Shown here: positions 46,570 through 55,898 of the stretch, piece by piece
How positions within the stretch are numbered: position 1 is the first letter of the stretch
How the letters are laid out: the number at the start of each line of letters is the position of its first letter
Origin: JAAYJK01 sp964501655
Lineage (GTDB): Bacteria > Bacillota > Syntrophomonadia > Syntrophomonadales > Syntrophomonadaceae
Direction of reading: 5' to 3'
Assembly: GCA_964501655.1 (NCBI GenBank)
Contig: CAZCTN010000017.1
Location: forward strand, 1 to 64,000
DNA: 64,000 bases
Notes under the pieces: model-generated
Database searches by the model: none
The model's input: the letters and a program-made list of their open reading frames with translations, nothing else
What the model was told of the DNA's origin: nothing
Translations under genes and position numbers: made by a program

Positions 46570-47436
46570 TTACTTAACGCTGATGGCACCTTCTTCAACT
46601 ATAAGCTGCTGTCCTTCGTCGCTGAGTACAAAATCAATGAATGCCTGAGCTAATCCGTCCGGGGCATTTTGGGTGATATAGTTAAATGGTCTGGATATCT
46701 TGTAAGTACCGGCTTGAATGTTTTCCACACTGGGTGTCACACCTTCAATGTCCAGAGCTTTAATTTCACTGTTGACCACGGCCAAAGATACATAACCTAT
46801 GGCATTGGGGTCACCGGCCACCGTAGTCCGTATGGCTCCGTTGGAATTCTGTATAATAGCACTGGCGGCTATTTCTTCCTTGCCCATTACTACCGAAACA
46901 AAAGCGTCCCTGGTTCCTGAACCCTCTTCCCTGCTGACCACGGTTATCGGCCTGTCCTGTCCTCCTAACTCTTTCCAGTTTTTGATATTGCCTATATAAA
47001 TGTTTTTAACATCTTCCATGGTAATATCTTTAATTGGGCTAGAAGGATGAACTACTATGGCTACTCCATCCATGGCTATCTGCGTTACTACCAGATCAGG
47101 ATTTTCGGCCATTTCCTCATCTTTAATACCCCGGGATGCAGCGCCGATATCGGCCGCTCCGGAAACAGCTGCGGTCACTCCCTGGCTCGATCCGCCACCC
47201 TGTACATTGATTTCCACCTGAGGGTGGGCAGCCATGAATTCCTCGGCCAATACCTCACTAAAGGGCTGTACGGAAGTAGAACCGGCAATAATCAATTTGC
47301 CGCTTAGTTCCTGGTTAATTTGCTCCCCCGGCTGACGGTCATCATCCTGCTTGCTGCCGCATCCCGCTGCAGCCCATATCCCCAGCAGCATAACTCCCGC
47401 TATAAGAACACTTATAAACCTTCTCCACTTGAACAT
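46570..47436 (-). CDS. pstS: Phosphate ABC transporter substrate-binding lipoprotein
   Basis: PstS catches phosphate outside the cell and hands it to PstCA. A lipoprotein signal with lipobox AAAGC anchors it (Cys near residue 26). The binding region includes AGSTSVQPFSEVLAEE and SREEGSGTRDAF, the usual phosphate-contact segments. It is 288 residues long. AAGGAGG precedes ATG 47436, and PHO-box-like hexamers lie about 100 bases upstream. It is separated from pstCAB by the marR gene. Confidence 0.95.
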   Translation of the reverse strand: MFKWRRFISVLIAGVMLLGIWAAAGCGSKQDDDRQPGEQINQELSGKLIIAGSTSVQPFSEVLAEEFMAAHPQVEINVQGGGSSQGVTAAVSGAADIGAASRGIKDEEMAENPDLVVTQIAMDGVAIVVHPSSPIKDITMEDVKNIYIGNIKNWKELGGQDRPITVVSREEGSGTRDAFVSVVMGKEEIAASAIIQNSNGAIRTTVAGDPNAIGYVSLAVVNSEIKALDIEGVTPSVENIQAGTYKISRPFNYITQNAPDGLAQAFIDFVLSDEGQQLIVEEGAISVK

Positions 47437-47533
47437 AGACTCTTTCCTCCTTAAATTGCGTTTTATTTAACTTTTTACTGCTCTAAATTTAACACTGCCA
47501 TGTTAATTGCCATTCATGGCCTGGTAAAAACAC

Positions 47534-47561
47534 CATGTTTATTCGGTTAAAAGTATGTAAA
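47534..47561 (-). promoter_or_regulatory. PHO box upstream of pstS
   Basis: On the minus strand TTTACA and TTAACC are five bases apart, and five bases on comes the weaker AACATG. The spacing is that of Firmicute PhoP sites. Nearer the gene lies a palindrome TTAACA-N6-TGTTAA (around 47491-47508). Confidence 0.6.
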
Positions 47562-47590
47562 CCCAATCATAGGAAGCTCTGGTGGGTAAA

Positions 47591-47664
47591 AGAGCCAGTC
47601 AGATGCATAGGCTGTTTAACCGCACAACACTAGGGTTAAACAGCCTATGCATCTGACTGGCTCT
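47591..47664. terminator. 31-bp perfect palindrome after phoR
   Basis: Arms 47591-47621 and 47634-47664 are perfect reverse complements over 31 bases, with a 12-base loop. On the minus strand TTTTACCC follows, so it probably ends phoPR transcription. The stem is far longer than a terminator needs. Confidence 0.9.
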
Positions 47665-47704
47665 CTTCTGGTTTTCTTCTGAATGAAGCAGATTTCCCTG
47701 GCTA

Positions 47705-49471
47705 CTATTTTTGTTTCTTGGGGATTAAAAAATAGAAGGTGGAACCCTGGCCAGGGGTGCTGTCAACTCCGGTATTACCATTGTGGTTCTCTACCAGATG
47801 TTTCACTATGGATAGACCCAGGCCGGTACCTCCTGTTTTACGTGATCGGGCTTTATCTACCCGGTAGAAACGTTCAAAGATCCGGGCTGCTTCTTTTTCC
47901 GGTATCCCTTCTCCCCGGTCGATAACCTCTACCCGCACCCTATCGCTCTCCTCCTTAAGGACTATAGTTATTGCTTCGCCTTCAGGGCTGTAGGTCAGGG
48001 CATTATCCAGAAGATTGAATAAGACCTGTACGATCAATTCCCGGTCGCATTCAACCAGCACTTGACCGGCCGGTTTGATGATATTAATTTCTGATGCACC
48101 GCTGTCCCTTTCAACTAATTCCACTGCGTCCTCGATTAAACGAACCATATCCACATTCCTGATATTCAGCCCGGATTTCCCAGATTCCAGACGTGACAGA
48201 TCCAGCAAGCGATTGATCAGCCTGGTCAGTCTTACCGCTTCATGATAAATAATTTGGGAGAACTCCCTTACATTCGGGGAATTATGTTCGCTCTCGTTCA
48301 TCAAGGTTTCTGCAAATCCGCTTATACTCGCTACCGGCGTCTTCAACTCGTGGGAAACATTAGCTACGAAATCCCTTCGCACTTGTTCCAATCGCTTTAA
48401 TTCAGTTATATCATTTAATACTACCAGTACCCCGCCTAATTTTTGGGGTAGATCTTTGCAAAGGGGAAGAACATTGGCTTCAATTTGTTTTTGGGCCGGG
48501 GTATAGATCTGTATCTCCTTGCGCACCGGCTGCAGCATTCTTCTTACCTCGTCTATGGCCTGCAGCAGATCATAATTATTGATCACTTCAACATGCTTTT
48601 TCCCCTGGTACTGATTGCCCATAGCCAATAGTTTAGCGGCCTTCGGGTTAGCGTAGGTAATCCTCGCTTCCAGATCCACCATGATAATCCCATTTACGGT
48701 ATTTTTTAGTACTAGCTCCATGCGATCATTGACAGCAGAAATCTCGGTCAGGGTTTTGTCCATCTCGCTGGCCATATTGTTAACCGCTGATGCCAACATA
48801 CCCAGTTCATCATCCGACCAGTACGATATCCTCTTGTTCAAATCACCCCGGGCTATTTCCTCCACTGCTGAGGTCAATTCTCTTAAGGGCCGGGTTAAAT
48901 TGGCTGCCAGATGAGTGCTTATTATCCCCGCAATAACTCCAATCAGCACAATGGCTAGCAGAATCAACAGCAAAACATGATAATGCACCGCCTCTACTTC
49001 TTCCAAAGAACGAGCTAATCGTACTACTCCCTGCATATCTGGAGTTGCAAAGGGCAGGGCCACATATACCATCTGCTGCCCCTCGGTGTCACTATAGCGG
49101 ATGGATACTCCGGTCCCCCCCTGCAGGGCCTGGAATATTTCCGGACGGCTATTATGGGGACCCAGCTGACTCTCATCATACATGGAATCAGCCAGAACTT
49201 CTCCTTCCGTATCAACTATGGTTACCCGGGCATCGATGCTGTCAGCCACCATATGGCTTATATGATCCAAATAATCAATGCTTTGGGGGTCTATTCCCTG
49301 ATTCTCCAGCATCGATACTGCCAGCCTGGTCTCACGTTCCAGGTGGTTCTGGGCGTTTTCCAGATAGTACTGGCGAAGGGTCACGCTCAAGATAGCTATA
49401 ATAGCCAGGAGAATAAGCATTATCATCAACAGATAAGTTCTGGTTAGCTTCTTTCCGATGGATTTACTCAT
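47705..49471 (-). CDS. phoR: Phosphate sensor histidine kinase PhoR
   Basis: The 588-residue kinase has two membrane helices (about 10-32 and 163-185) around an extracellular sensing domain, then HAMP (about 185-240), PAS (about 250-350), HisKA with phospho-acceptor His in SHELKTPVASISG and a HATPase domain with RSRKTGGTGLGLSI. It phosphorylates PhoP when phosphate is low, under control of PhoU and Pst. Its start overlaps phoP by 8 bases. Confidence 0.93.
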   Translation of the reverse strand: MSKSIGKKLTRTYLLMIMLILLAIIAILSVTLRQYYLENAQNHLERETRLAVSMLENQGIDPQSIDYLDHISHMVADSIDARVTIVDTEGEVLADSMYDESQLGPHNSRPEIFQALQGGTGVSIRYSDTEGQQMVYVALPFATPDMQGVVRLARSLEEVEAVHYHVLLLILLAIVLIGVIAGIISTHLAANLTRPLRELTSAVEEIARGDLNKRISYWSDDELGMLASAVNNMASEMDKTLTEISAVNDRMELVLKNTVNGIIMVDLEARITYANPKAAKLLAMGNQYQGKKHVEVINNYDLLQAIDEVRRMLQPVRKEIQIYTPAQKQIEANVLPLCKDLPQKLGGVLVVLNDITELKRLEQVRRDFVANVSHELKTPVASISGFAETLMNESEHNSPNVREFSQIIYHEAVRLTRLINRLLDLSRLESGKSGLNIRNVDMVRLIEDAVELVERDSGASEINIIKPAGQVLVECDRELIVQVLFNLLDNALTYSPEGEAITIVLKEESDRVRVEVIDRGEGIPEKEAARIFERFYRVDKARSRKTGGTGLGLSIVKHLVENHNGNTGVDSTPGQGSTFYFLIPKKQK

Positions 49472-50171
49472 CCTTATCAGCCTCCAGCTTGTATCCTAAT
49501 CCTCGCACAGTTTTTATATACCGGGGATTCTTGGAGTCCTGCTCTATCTTGTCCCTTAACTTGCTGATATGTACATCCAGCACCCTGGTATTAACACTTT
49601 CCGAGTAGTCCCATAACAATTCCAGCAGGTAATCTCTTTTCATCACCCGTCCCCGGTTGCGAATCAGTATATCCAGCAGTTCATATTCCTTCAAGGTGAG
49701 ATCCAGTAACTGGCCGCGAAAATATATTTCATAGCTTTCGGGTTTAACCAGGAAGGGCCCGGCTTGCACGGAGTCGCTCCGGCTTTCTTCTGCTGCTTCT
49801 GCTCCCAGGTTGCGCCTTAAAACTGCTTTTACCCGGGCTACCAGTTCGCGAACACTGAAGGGTTTGGTCACATAATCATCTGCTCCCAGTTCCAATCCCA
49901 GGACGCGATCCAGTTCTTCATCACGGGCGGTAAGCATTATAATCGGGATGCGGCTTCCGCTGGTGCGGATCTCCTGGCATACTTCCAAGCCGCCTTTTTC
50001 CGGCAGCATCAAGTCCAGAATGAGCAGATCCGGGTTTTCCTTTTCTATCAAGCGGGCCACTTCACTGCCATCATAAGCGCAAACTGTGTTGAATCCCTCT
50101 TTGTTGAGATTATAGGTTATCAGCCTGACCAGTGATTCCTCATCATCAACCACCAGTATCTTTCTTTTCAT
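49464..50171 (-). CDS. phoP: Phosphate response regulator PhoP
   Basis: This OmpR-type regulator has a receiver domain (about 1-120; phospho-acceptor Asp in LLILDLMLPE) and a winged-helix DNA-binding domain (about 135-230, with LTLKEYELLDIL and VDVHISKLRDKI-like helices, here LDVHISKLRDKIE). It should bind the PHO boxes seen before pstS and pstC. 235 residues is normal. It is the first gene of the phoPR pair. Confidence 0.93.
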   Translation of the reverse strand: MKRKILVVDDEESLVRLITYNLNKEGFNTVCAYDGSEVARLIEKENPDLLILDLMLPEKGGLEVCQEIRTSGSRIPIIMLTARDEELDRVLGLELGADDYVTKPFSVRELVARVKAVLRRNLGAEAAEESRSDSVQAGPFLVKPESYEIYFRGQLLDLTLKEYELLDILIRNRGRVMKRDYLLELLWDYSESVNTRVLDVHISKLRDKIEQDSKNPRYIKTVRGLGYKLEADKDE

Positions 50172-50225
50172 TTTCTCACCTCGTAATCAGGTATGATACT
50201 TATGTTAAACCTAAATATCCTTAAG

Positions 50226-50253
50226 TTAAATACCTGTTACATTAAATTTACAC
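50226..50253 (+). promoter_or_regulatory. Possible PHO box upstream of phoP
   Basis: TTAAAT, TTACAT and TTACAC are spaced by five bases each, giving the same 11-base period as the other sites, but in the plus orientation relative to the minus-strand phoP gene. It could serve phoP autoregulation or be chance in AT-rich DNA. Confidence 0.35.
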
Positions 50254-50407
50254 CTTACCCGTCAATTCTTTACATGGGACACTCCTGCAAGCAGATACCC
50301 CAAGGCTGGGGACCCATTCCCTGGTCTGAGATCCTCATCCTGGCAGCCCGTTATCCGCAAAATGGACTAAACCCCCTAAGGTTTTCATCTTGATGTGTCC
50401 CCTTGCC

Positions 50408-52075
50408 CTAATGGTGGAACCAGCTCCCGCCTATAAATTCTCTTAGTATGGAGTTAGGCGGTATGGGTTCTGAGGAAACATCACGGAAGTAAGTGAGAAA
50501 CTTGCTTAATCGCTGAGCCTCAATGTATTCTGGTTCGCCGGGACCAATATCCATCAACAGCGGAGCTGCATATTTCTTGATAACTGCCAGCTCATAAACC
50601 AGAGAGGAATTAAACATCACATCGGCATTTTCCTGAAAGGGAAAGATGTTTTTCAACTCTCCTCGTCTGACTGAAGGCCAGCGATTCAAGGTTTCTCTAG
50701 TTCCATGCCCTCGGGTGCGGGCATCCCTGATTATTCTGCGCAGCAAGCGGCAATCGGTAGTGGGAATCCTATTGGAATAATCAATGTTCAGCTGAGTAAG
50801 GGCGCTGATATAGATTTTAAATTTCTGTTCCCCAGGAATACTCCGGGTTAGTTGATCATTCAAACCATGTATGCCTTCCACTATGATCGGCTGCCCCAGG
50901 GGTATCTTGGTTGACACCCCGTTTTCTTCCGAGTAACCGGTCTTAAAGTTGAATATGGGTACCTGCACTTGTTCTCCTCTGATCAGTCTGATCAGATGAT
51001 CATTGAACAGGTCCAGTTTCAGTGCTTCTATAGACTCAAAATCCAGCTCACCGTTTTCGTCCAGGGGGGTATCTTCCCGGTTAACAAAATAGTTGTCCAT
51101 GGAAACCATAACCGGGTTCAGCCCATTGACTCGCAGCTGTATCATAAGTCTTTGCGCAAAGGTAGTTTTGCCGGAAGAAGATGGTCCGGCTATCAGAATC
51201 AGGCGGATCATACTATTTTGACCAATCATATCCGCAATAGAGGCGATTTTCTTCTCATGCAGAGCTTCATTAATCCTGATCAGATCGACTATATCATGGT
51301 TTTCAATAATATCATTCAAGGCTGCTACATGAGGCGTCCCCATCATTTGACCCCACTCTTTAGCTTCCGAATAGATGCTGAACAGCTTTCTTTGGTCGAT
51401 AAATGGCTCGATAACCCTGGGATTATTTCTTTCCGGCGTTTGCAGGATCAATCCCGGAGGGTAGTTTATTACCCGAAAATTATCCAGCATGCCGGTATTG
51501 GGTACCATATGACCGTAAAAGTATTCATAATAGCCATCCAGTTCATACATGTGAACTACTTGCTTTTCCCTGAACTGCAGCAGCTTGATCTTATCCATCA
51601 TGCCCTGCTTTTCATAAATATATGCAGCCTGTTCCCGCTGGACCACGGTCTTGTTGATAGGCATATCCAGAACTGCCAGTTCGCGCATGCGCTTCTGTAT
51701 CCGGGCTATCTCCTGATCGTTAAGTATCTTGTCCAGCAATTCACAGTATAATCCATTGGACAGTGAATGCTTGATTACCATCTGGGTCTCCGGATAAAGT
51801 TCCCGGCAGGCTTTCAGCAGCAGGAAAACCACTCCCCGGCGATAAATCCGAAACCCTATCTCGGTGCTTAAATCCAACAATTTCACCTGACAGGGCCGGG
51901 TAAATACGTAATCCAAATCCTTTAGATCATTATTGACCGCCAGTGCTACCACCGGGTAGAGTAATTGCTCTTTAAGGCTATTAACCAGGTCAAGGGCAGT
52001 GCTGTTCATCTCTACCGCATAATAACCCATACCTTTTATATTTATCTGTAGTCTGTCATGTAAAACTTCCCCCAT
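50408..52075 (-). CDS. Uridine kinase-like P-loop protein with ThrRS-like N-terminus
   Basis: The C-terminal half (about 280-500) is a phosphoribulokinase/uridine kinase domain with P-loop LIAGPSSSGKTTFAQRL. The N-terminal half resembles the TGS-like and second additional domains of threonyl-tRNA synthetase; this combination is known in many Firmicutes and in Thermotoga, but its substrate is not firmly established. The ATG at 52075 has GAGGAGG at a good distance; a GTG two codons earlier is too close to it. It stands alone between phoP and the VanX-like gene. Confidence 0.85.
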   Translation of the reverse strand: MGEVLHDRLQINIKGMGYYAVEMNSTALDLVNSLKEQLLYPVVALAVNNDLKDLDYVFTRPCQVKLLDLSTEIGFRIYRRGVVFLLLKACRELYPETQMVIKHSLSNGLYCELLDKILNDQEIARIQKRMRELAVLDMPINKTVVQREQAAYIYEKQGMMDKIKLLQFREKQVVHMYELDGYYEYFYGHMVPNTGMLDNFRVINYPPGLILQTPERNNPRVIEPFIDQRKLFSIYSEAKEWGQMMGTPHVAALNDIIENHDIVDLIRINEALHEKKIASIADMIGQNSMIRLILIAGPSSSGKTTFAQRLMIQLRVNGLNPVMVSMDNYFVNREDTPLDENGELDFESIEALKLDLFNDHLIRLIRGEQVQVPIFNFKTGYSEENGVSTKIPLGQPIIVEGIHGLNDQLTRSIPGEQKFKIYISALTQLNIDYSNRIPTTDCRLLRRIIRDARTRGHGTRETLNRWPSVRRGELKNIFPFQENADVMFNSSLVYELAVIKKYAAPLLMDIGPGEPEYIEAQRLSKFLTYFRDVSSEPIPPNSILREFIGGSWFHH

Positions 52076-52206
52076 TTTCACAACCTCCTCAATACCCTTG
52101 TATATAACATTATATAATATAATCGAATTTTTCTTGTGACATTATTAATAGGCAGTTTCTAGGTGCCCCTGAGTTACTTTATTACTTCATCGGAGGGAAG
52201 CAATAG

Positions 52207-52231
52207 AAAAGAGGGCCTCTCGCCCTCTTTT
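52207..52231. terminator. Terminator after the VanX-like gene
   Basis: A 10-bp stem AAAAGAGGGC pairs with 52222-52231 around a 5-base loop. The A-rich and T-rich ends make it work on both strands; it lies past the stop of the minus-strand dipeptidase gene. Confidence 0.8.
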
Positions 52232-52334
52232 ACGGATGGAACCGCAGTCCCTCGCTCCGTGCTGCAATGGTTTCCTATACATAATATTCGACAATTCCTA
52301 AAGATATTCCTTTCGCCAATTACTGCCAGGAAGT

Positions 52335-53006
52335 TTAAGCATCGAATTCATCTTGATTTATTACTGGATAGCCGTCCCGGTTCTGGTCCGTAAAGTGCCA
52401 CCATTCATAATAAATACTTCTAAAGCCATGCTTTTCCATCACCTTCTCCAATAGCCGGGCATTATCCATCTGCTCACTGCTTACATCGCTGTAATCCCGA
52501 TCAGCCCGAGGGGTGAAATCATCAAAGGCGCTGGGCATCGACAATTCCCGGCCGTCCTGGTCCAGCAGGGTCACATCAACCGCCACTCCCCGGGAGTGAT
52601 AGGAAAAACCTTCATAGGGATTAGCAACAAAACGCCGGTCCGGCATTATCTCCCATAATTTGAACTGAGCCGATGGAGGTCGATAGGCATCCCATAATTT
52701 CAAGCTCAAACCCCGGTCCTGAAAATCCTCCTGGGCCGCCCTGAGCTTTTCTGCCGTTCCCCTCCTTAAATAGGCTCTGTTGCTCTCATATACTGCCTCA
52801 CCAAAGACATTATCCACGCTTGAGTATTTGAGTTCCACGGCTATTCCAGGTATGTATTCTTGTACGTCAATCATATCAAAACTGGAGCGATTGCCGTTAA
52901 CCGCCAGGTCTGCCGACCACAGAGCAAGTATTAATATAGCGGCGGCAATGGTGATGACTGCCAGGAACTGAACCCTCCGGACGAGTTTTTTGTTGAATTG
53001 TACCAT
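52335..53006 (-). CDS. D-Ala-D-Ala dipeptidase (VanX/DdpX-like), membrane anchored
   Basis: A zinc dipeptidase of the peptidase M15D type. The SxHxxGxAxD motif is seen in YHSRGVAVDVTL, the catalytic Glu and third zinc His in YYEWWHF, and the arginine that stabilises the transition state in WDAYRPPSAQ. An N-terminal hydrophobic segment (about residues 12-32) exports or anchors it. No vanHA or resistance regulators adjoin it, so I infer cell-wall turnover rather than glycopeptide resistance. ATG 53006 has GAGGAAA upstream. Confidence 0.88.
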   Translation of the reverse strand: MVQFNKKLVRRVQFLAVITIAAAILILALWSADLAVNGNRSSFDMIDVQEYIPGIAVELKYSSVDNVFGEAVYESNRAYLRRGTAEKLRAAQEDFQDRGLSLKLWDAYRPPSAQFKLWEIMPDRRFVANPYEGFSYHSRGVAVDVTLLDQDGRELSMPSAFDDFTPRADRDYSDVSSEQMDNARLLEKVMEKHGFRSIYYEWWHFTDQNRDGYPVINQDEFDA

Positions 53007-53094
53007 AATCAATTTCCTCATTCGGCGGTATTATATTATTTATTGTAGCCATAGCTCGAGCTATTATGTATGCCCATAAGTTAATCCATGAGCC

Positions 53095-53652
53095 TTAGAG
53101 GATGCTTAGAACGGCAGCGGTGAATACTTTGCTGAAGACACCCTCCCTCAAGCCAGCCTGAAATAGGTACAGAAAATCTTCTTCTCTCATATGGGGAGGA
53201 GCCGGGATCATCCTCCGTATTCCATTTAGATCCTTCTGCCCCATGGAAAAGCGCAGAGTAAATAAGTTAATACCCGGCAGAAATATTCTCTCAACACTAA
53301 GTATATGATCAGCATTATAGCATTCAGCCCGGGCATAAACATCACAGCCGGGAGATGTGTAAAGGGCTTTCACCGATTGCCTCCCGGGCTCGATGCTGCG
53401 GATTACGGTTTTTAACCCGGCCTGCAGAACCGCTGAGATAATCCGGTTTTCTATCCCCATTTTAATTAACTCATATATATCATCTTCAACTGCTTCCAGA
53501 GGTCTGGAGGTGGTCTGGAAAAACCCTTTGCTGTTCTTTTCCGCGTAAGACAGCCTTATCTCTTCCGGTTCCGTCTCGTTGGTGATGATCTTTTCTATAG
53601 CTACCCGCCCATGCCCTGATATATCCAATAAACTAGCCTCCTGCAGTACCAA
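53095..53652 (-). CDS. Protein of unknown function, 185 residues
   Basis: I do not recognise this family. The protein is soluble, with no signal peptide or membrane helix except a mildly hydrophobic C-terminus (VFTAAVLSIL). The middle contains two cysteines in SPGCDVYARAECY. The start appears to be TTG at 53652 behind AGGAAAAGG; other starts are further inside. The frame is long and its codon use is like that of its neighbours, so it is probably real. Confidence 0.6.
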   Translation of the reverse strand: MVLQEASLLDISGHGRVAIEKIITNETEPEEIRLSYAEKNSKGFFQTTSRPLEAVEDDIYELIKMGIENRIISAVLQAGLKTVIRSIEPGRQSVKALYTSPGCDVYARAECYNADHILSVERIFLPGINLFTLRFSMGQKDLNGIRRMIPAPPHMREEDFLYLFQAGLREGVFSKVFTAAVLSIL

Positions 53653-53784
53653 ACAGCCTTTTCCTGCTTCCCTTATCTTTCCCCCCTCCTTTCCGGCAGT
53701 TGCTTCATATTCCAGCCTCTTTGAATATTTATGTGTTTAATCTACTGCTTATTCATGTACCGCAAGGTCTTAGCACAAATAAAA

Positions 53785-53813
53785 ATACCTCCGCCTATTC
53801 AGACAGGAGGTAT
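53785..53813 (-). terminator. Terminator of the pheST operon
   Basis: The stem ATACCTCC (53785-53792) pairs with GGAGGTAT (53806-53813); on the minus strand TTTTTATTTG follows. It lies 23 bases past the pheT stop. Confidence 0.88.
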
Positions 53814-53835
53814 AACTATTATCTTTGCTGAGTTC

Positions 53836-55887
53836 TTATCTTAACCGGGCCTGCAGCTCTTTATCCAGATTATTCAGAATAGTCTCTACCAGAACATTAA
53901 TCTCCGCTTCTACCAGGGTGCGCTCCATGGATTGAAAAGTCAGCCGGAAAGCCGTACTCTTGTAACCTTGCGGCACCTGGTCACCGGTATAGATATCGAA
54001 AACCGTCACCTCCTGCAAAAGGCCGGAGGCAGAATCTTTTATAACCTGGATAGCCTGGGCAGCTTTAACCTCATTTTTCAGCAGTACGGCAATGTCCCGC
54101 TCCACTGCAGGATACTTGGCAATTTGTTCCATCATCACTTTCTTTTCCCTGAGCCTGAACAGGGTATCAACGTCCAGTTCAAAGACACAGGCCGAATCAT
54201 TGATCTCAAAGTTTTCCAGAACCTGGGGATGCACCTCTCCTATGATGCCTATTTCCTGATCCCGGCAGAGAATCCGCGCGGCTCTTCCCGGATGATAACC
54301 TGCCGCCTGGTAAGCTTCAAAGCGGTAATCCCTGATTCCTGTTTCCCGGAACAGGATTTCAACTATACCTTTCAGGTAATAAAAGTCCATGGGAACCTGG
54401 TTCTTCAGCCAGTTCAATTCAACCCGCCCGGTCACTGCCGCTCCCAGTTTCAGTTTTTCATCCGGCAGCCGGTCATGGGAGGGATAATATACTGCTCCCA
54501 TTTCAAAAAAGTTGAGATTCTGATTGCGCCGGGCCAGATTTTTGCTTATATTTTCCAGTAAACCGGGCATCAACAACGTACGCATAACACTCTGCTCTTC
54601 AGACAGGGGGTTGGCTACTTGTATAACCTGGCCCAGAGGGTGTCCGGCCGGGCACATAATACGATCATGAAACTGGGGACTGATAAAGCTGTAATTTATC
54701 ACCTCGTAGCAATACGAAGCCATTATCTCCTTGATTTGATCCCGGAAACGCTGATATTCCGTCAGCCCTCCGGAATTTGCAGTCAGTGGCAGGGTATCGG
54801 GGATATTGCTGTAACCATAGAGCCGGGCCACCTCCTCGATCAAGTCTGCTTCCATGGTTATATCTGGCCGATAGGAGGGCACCTCGACTTCCAAGTAGTT
54901 CTTTTTATCCTTGATCTTGAACTGCAGGCGGCTGAGAATATCCTTTATTTCCCCGGAGCTTATTTCTGTTCCCAGCAGATAATTTACCCGGTCCGGTCTC
55001 AGGTTAACCTTCAAGGCCTCTTTTTGCCCCGGGTATACATCACATATACCTTTTACTGCCTCTCCCCCGGCGATTTCCTGTATAAGCCAGGCAGCCCGGT
55101 TAACCGCATATATAACCCCATTGGGGTCCACTCCTTTTTCAAAGCGAACCGACGAATCGCTCTTTAAACCTTGTTTCTTCGAAGTCCTTCGGATATTGGT
55201 GTTAAGGAAATTGGCTGACTCGATCAAAACCATCCGGGTATGATCTCTTATTTCGGTATTCAAACCGCCCATAATTCCAGCTAGGGCAACCGGTCTGATC
55301 CCATCAGTTATTACCAGACTGTCCAGGTCCAATTCCCTTTCCGTTCCATCCAGTGTGGTTAAATTCTCCTGATATTCTGCCCGGCGAACTAGTATCCTTT
55401 TCTCTTTGCTCAGCAAATCATAATCGAAGGCATGCAAAGGCTGGTTGGTTTCCAGCATCACATAGTTGGTCACATCTACAATATTGCTTATGGGACGAAT
55501 GCCGGCACTCAAAAGAGCATTTTGCATCCATTCCGGTGATGGTTTCACTTCTACGTTTTTTACCACCCGGGCCGCATAGCGGGGACACAGATCAGGCGCG
55601 GCTATTTCAACTTTTATATAGTCATCGATATTCTCCCGGTTTTCCGCCAGATCTGCCGAGGGTATCCTCAGTTCCTTGCCGTTCAGGGCCGATACCTCCC
55701 GGGCCAGATTTATCAAGCCCAGGCAATCACCCCGGTTCGGGGTCAAATCCAGCTCCAGGATAGAATCGGAACCTGCTTCTTCAACCCCCTCGATGGCTAT
55801 TCCGGCCATTGTCAGCCGATGAGCCAGTTCCTCCGGGGTCCAATCTATATCCACATATTTATTCAGCCAGTTAATTGATACTCCCAT
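53836..55887 (-). CDS. pheT: Phenylalanyl-tRNA synthetase beta subunit lacking the tRNA-binding domain
   Basis: PheT pairs with PheS in the (alpha-beta)2 enzyme and provides editing and tRNA anticodon contacts. The protein is 683 residues, about 110 fewer than usual. The N-terminal part goes from GIAIEGVEEAG straight to ILELDLTPNRGDCLG, so the EMAP-II-like OB-fold tRNA-binding domain normally inserted there (about residues 40-150) is missing. The B3/B4 editing domain, B5, the core and the C-terminal ferredoxin-fold anticodon domain (FRLTFQSMERTL) remain. No frameshift is visible at the deletion. It follows pheS by 11 bases. Confidence 0.93.
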   Translation of the reverse strand: MGVSINWLNKYVDIDWTPEELAHRLTMAGIAIEGVEEAGSDSILELDLTPNRGDCLGLINLAREVSALNGKELRIPSADLAENRENIDDYIKVEIAAPDLCPRYAARVVKNVEVKPSPEWMQNALLSAGIRPISNIVDVTNYVMLETNQPLHAFDYDLLSKEKRILVRRAEYQENLTTLDGTERELDLDSLVITDGIRPVALAGIMGGLNTEIRDHTRMVLIESANFLNTNIRRTSKKQGLKSDSSVRFEKGVDPNGVIYAVNRAAWLIQEIAGGEAVKGICDVYPGQKEALKVNLRPDRVNYLLGTEISSGEIKDILSRLQFKIKDKKNYLEVEVPSYRPDITMEADLIEEVARLYGYSNIPDTLPLTANSGGLTEYQRFRDQIKEIMASYCYEVINYSFISPQFHDRIMCPAGHPLGQVIQVANPLSEEQSVMRTLLMPGLLENISKNLARRNQNLNFFEMGAVYYPSHDRLPDEKLKLGAAVTGRVELNWLKNQVPMDFYYLKGIVEILFRETGIRDYRFEAYQAAGYHPGRAARILCRDQEIGIIGEVHPQVLENFEINDSACVFELDVDTLFRLREKKVMMEQIAKYPAVERDIAVLLKNEVKAAQAIQVIKDSASGLLQEVTVFDIYTGDQVPQGYKSTAFRLTFQSMERTLVEAEINVLVETILNNLDKELQARLR

Positions 55888-55898
55888 ACTCCTACCTC

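Noticed and set aside
52335..53006. Vancomycin resistance gene vanX
   Set aside because: No vanH, ligase or VanRS genes are near; single chromosomal VanX-like dipeptidases are common in cell-wall turnover.
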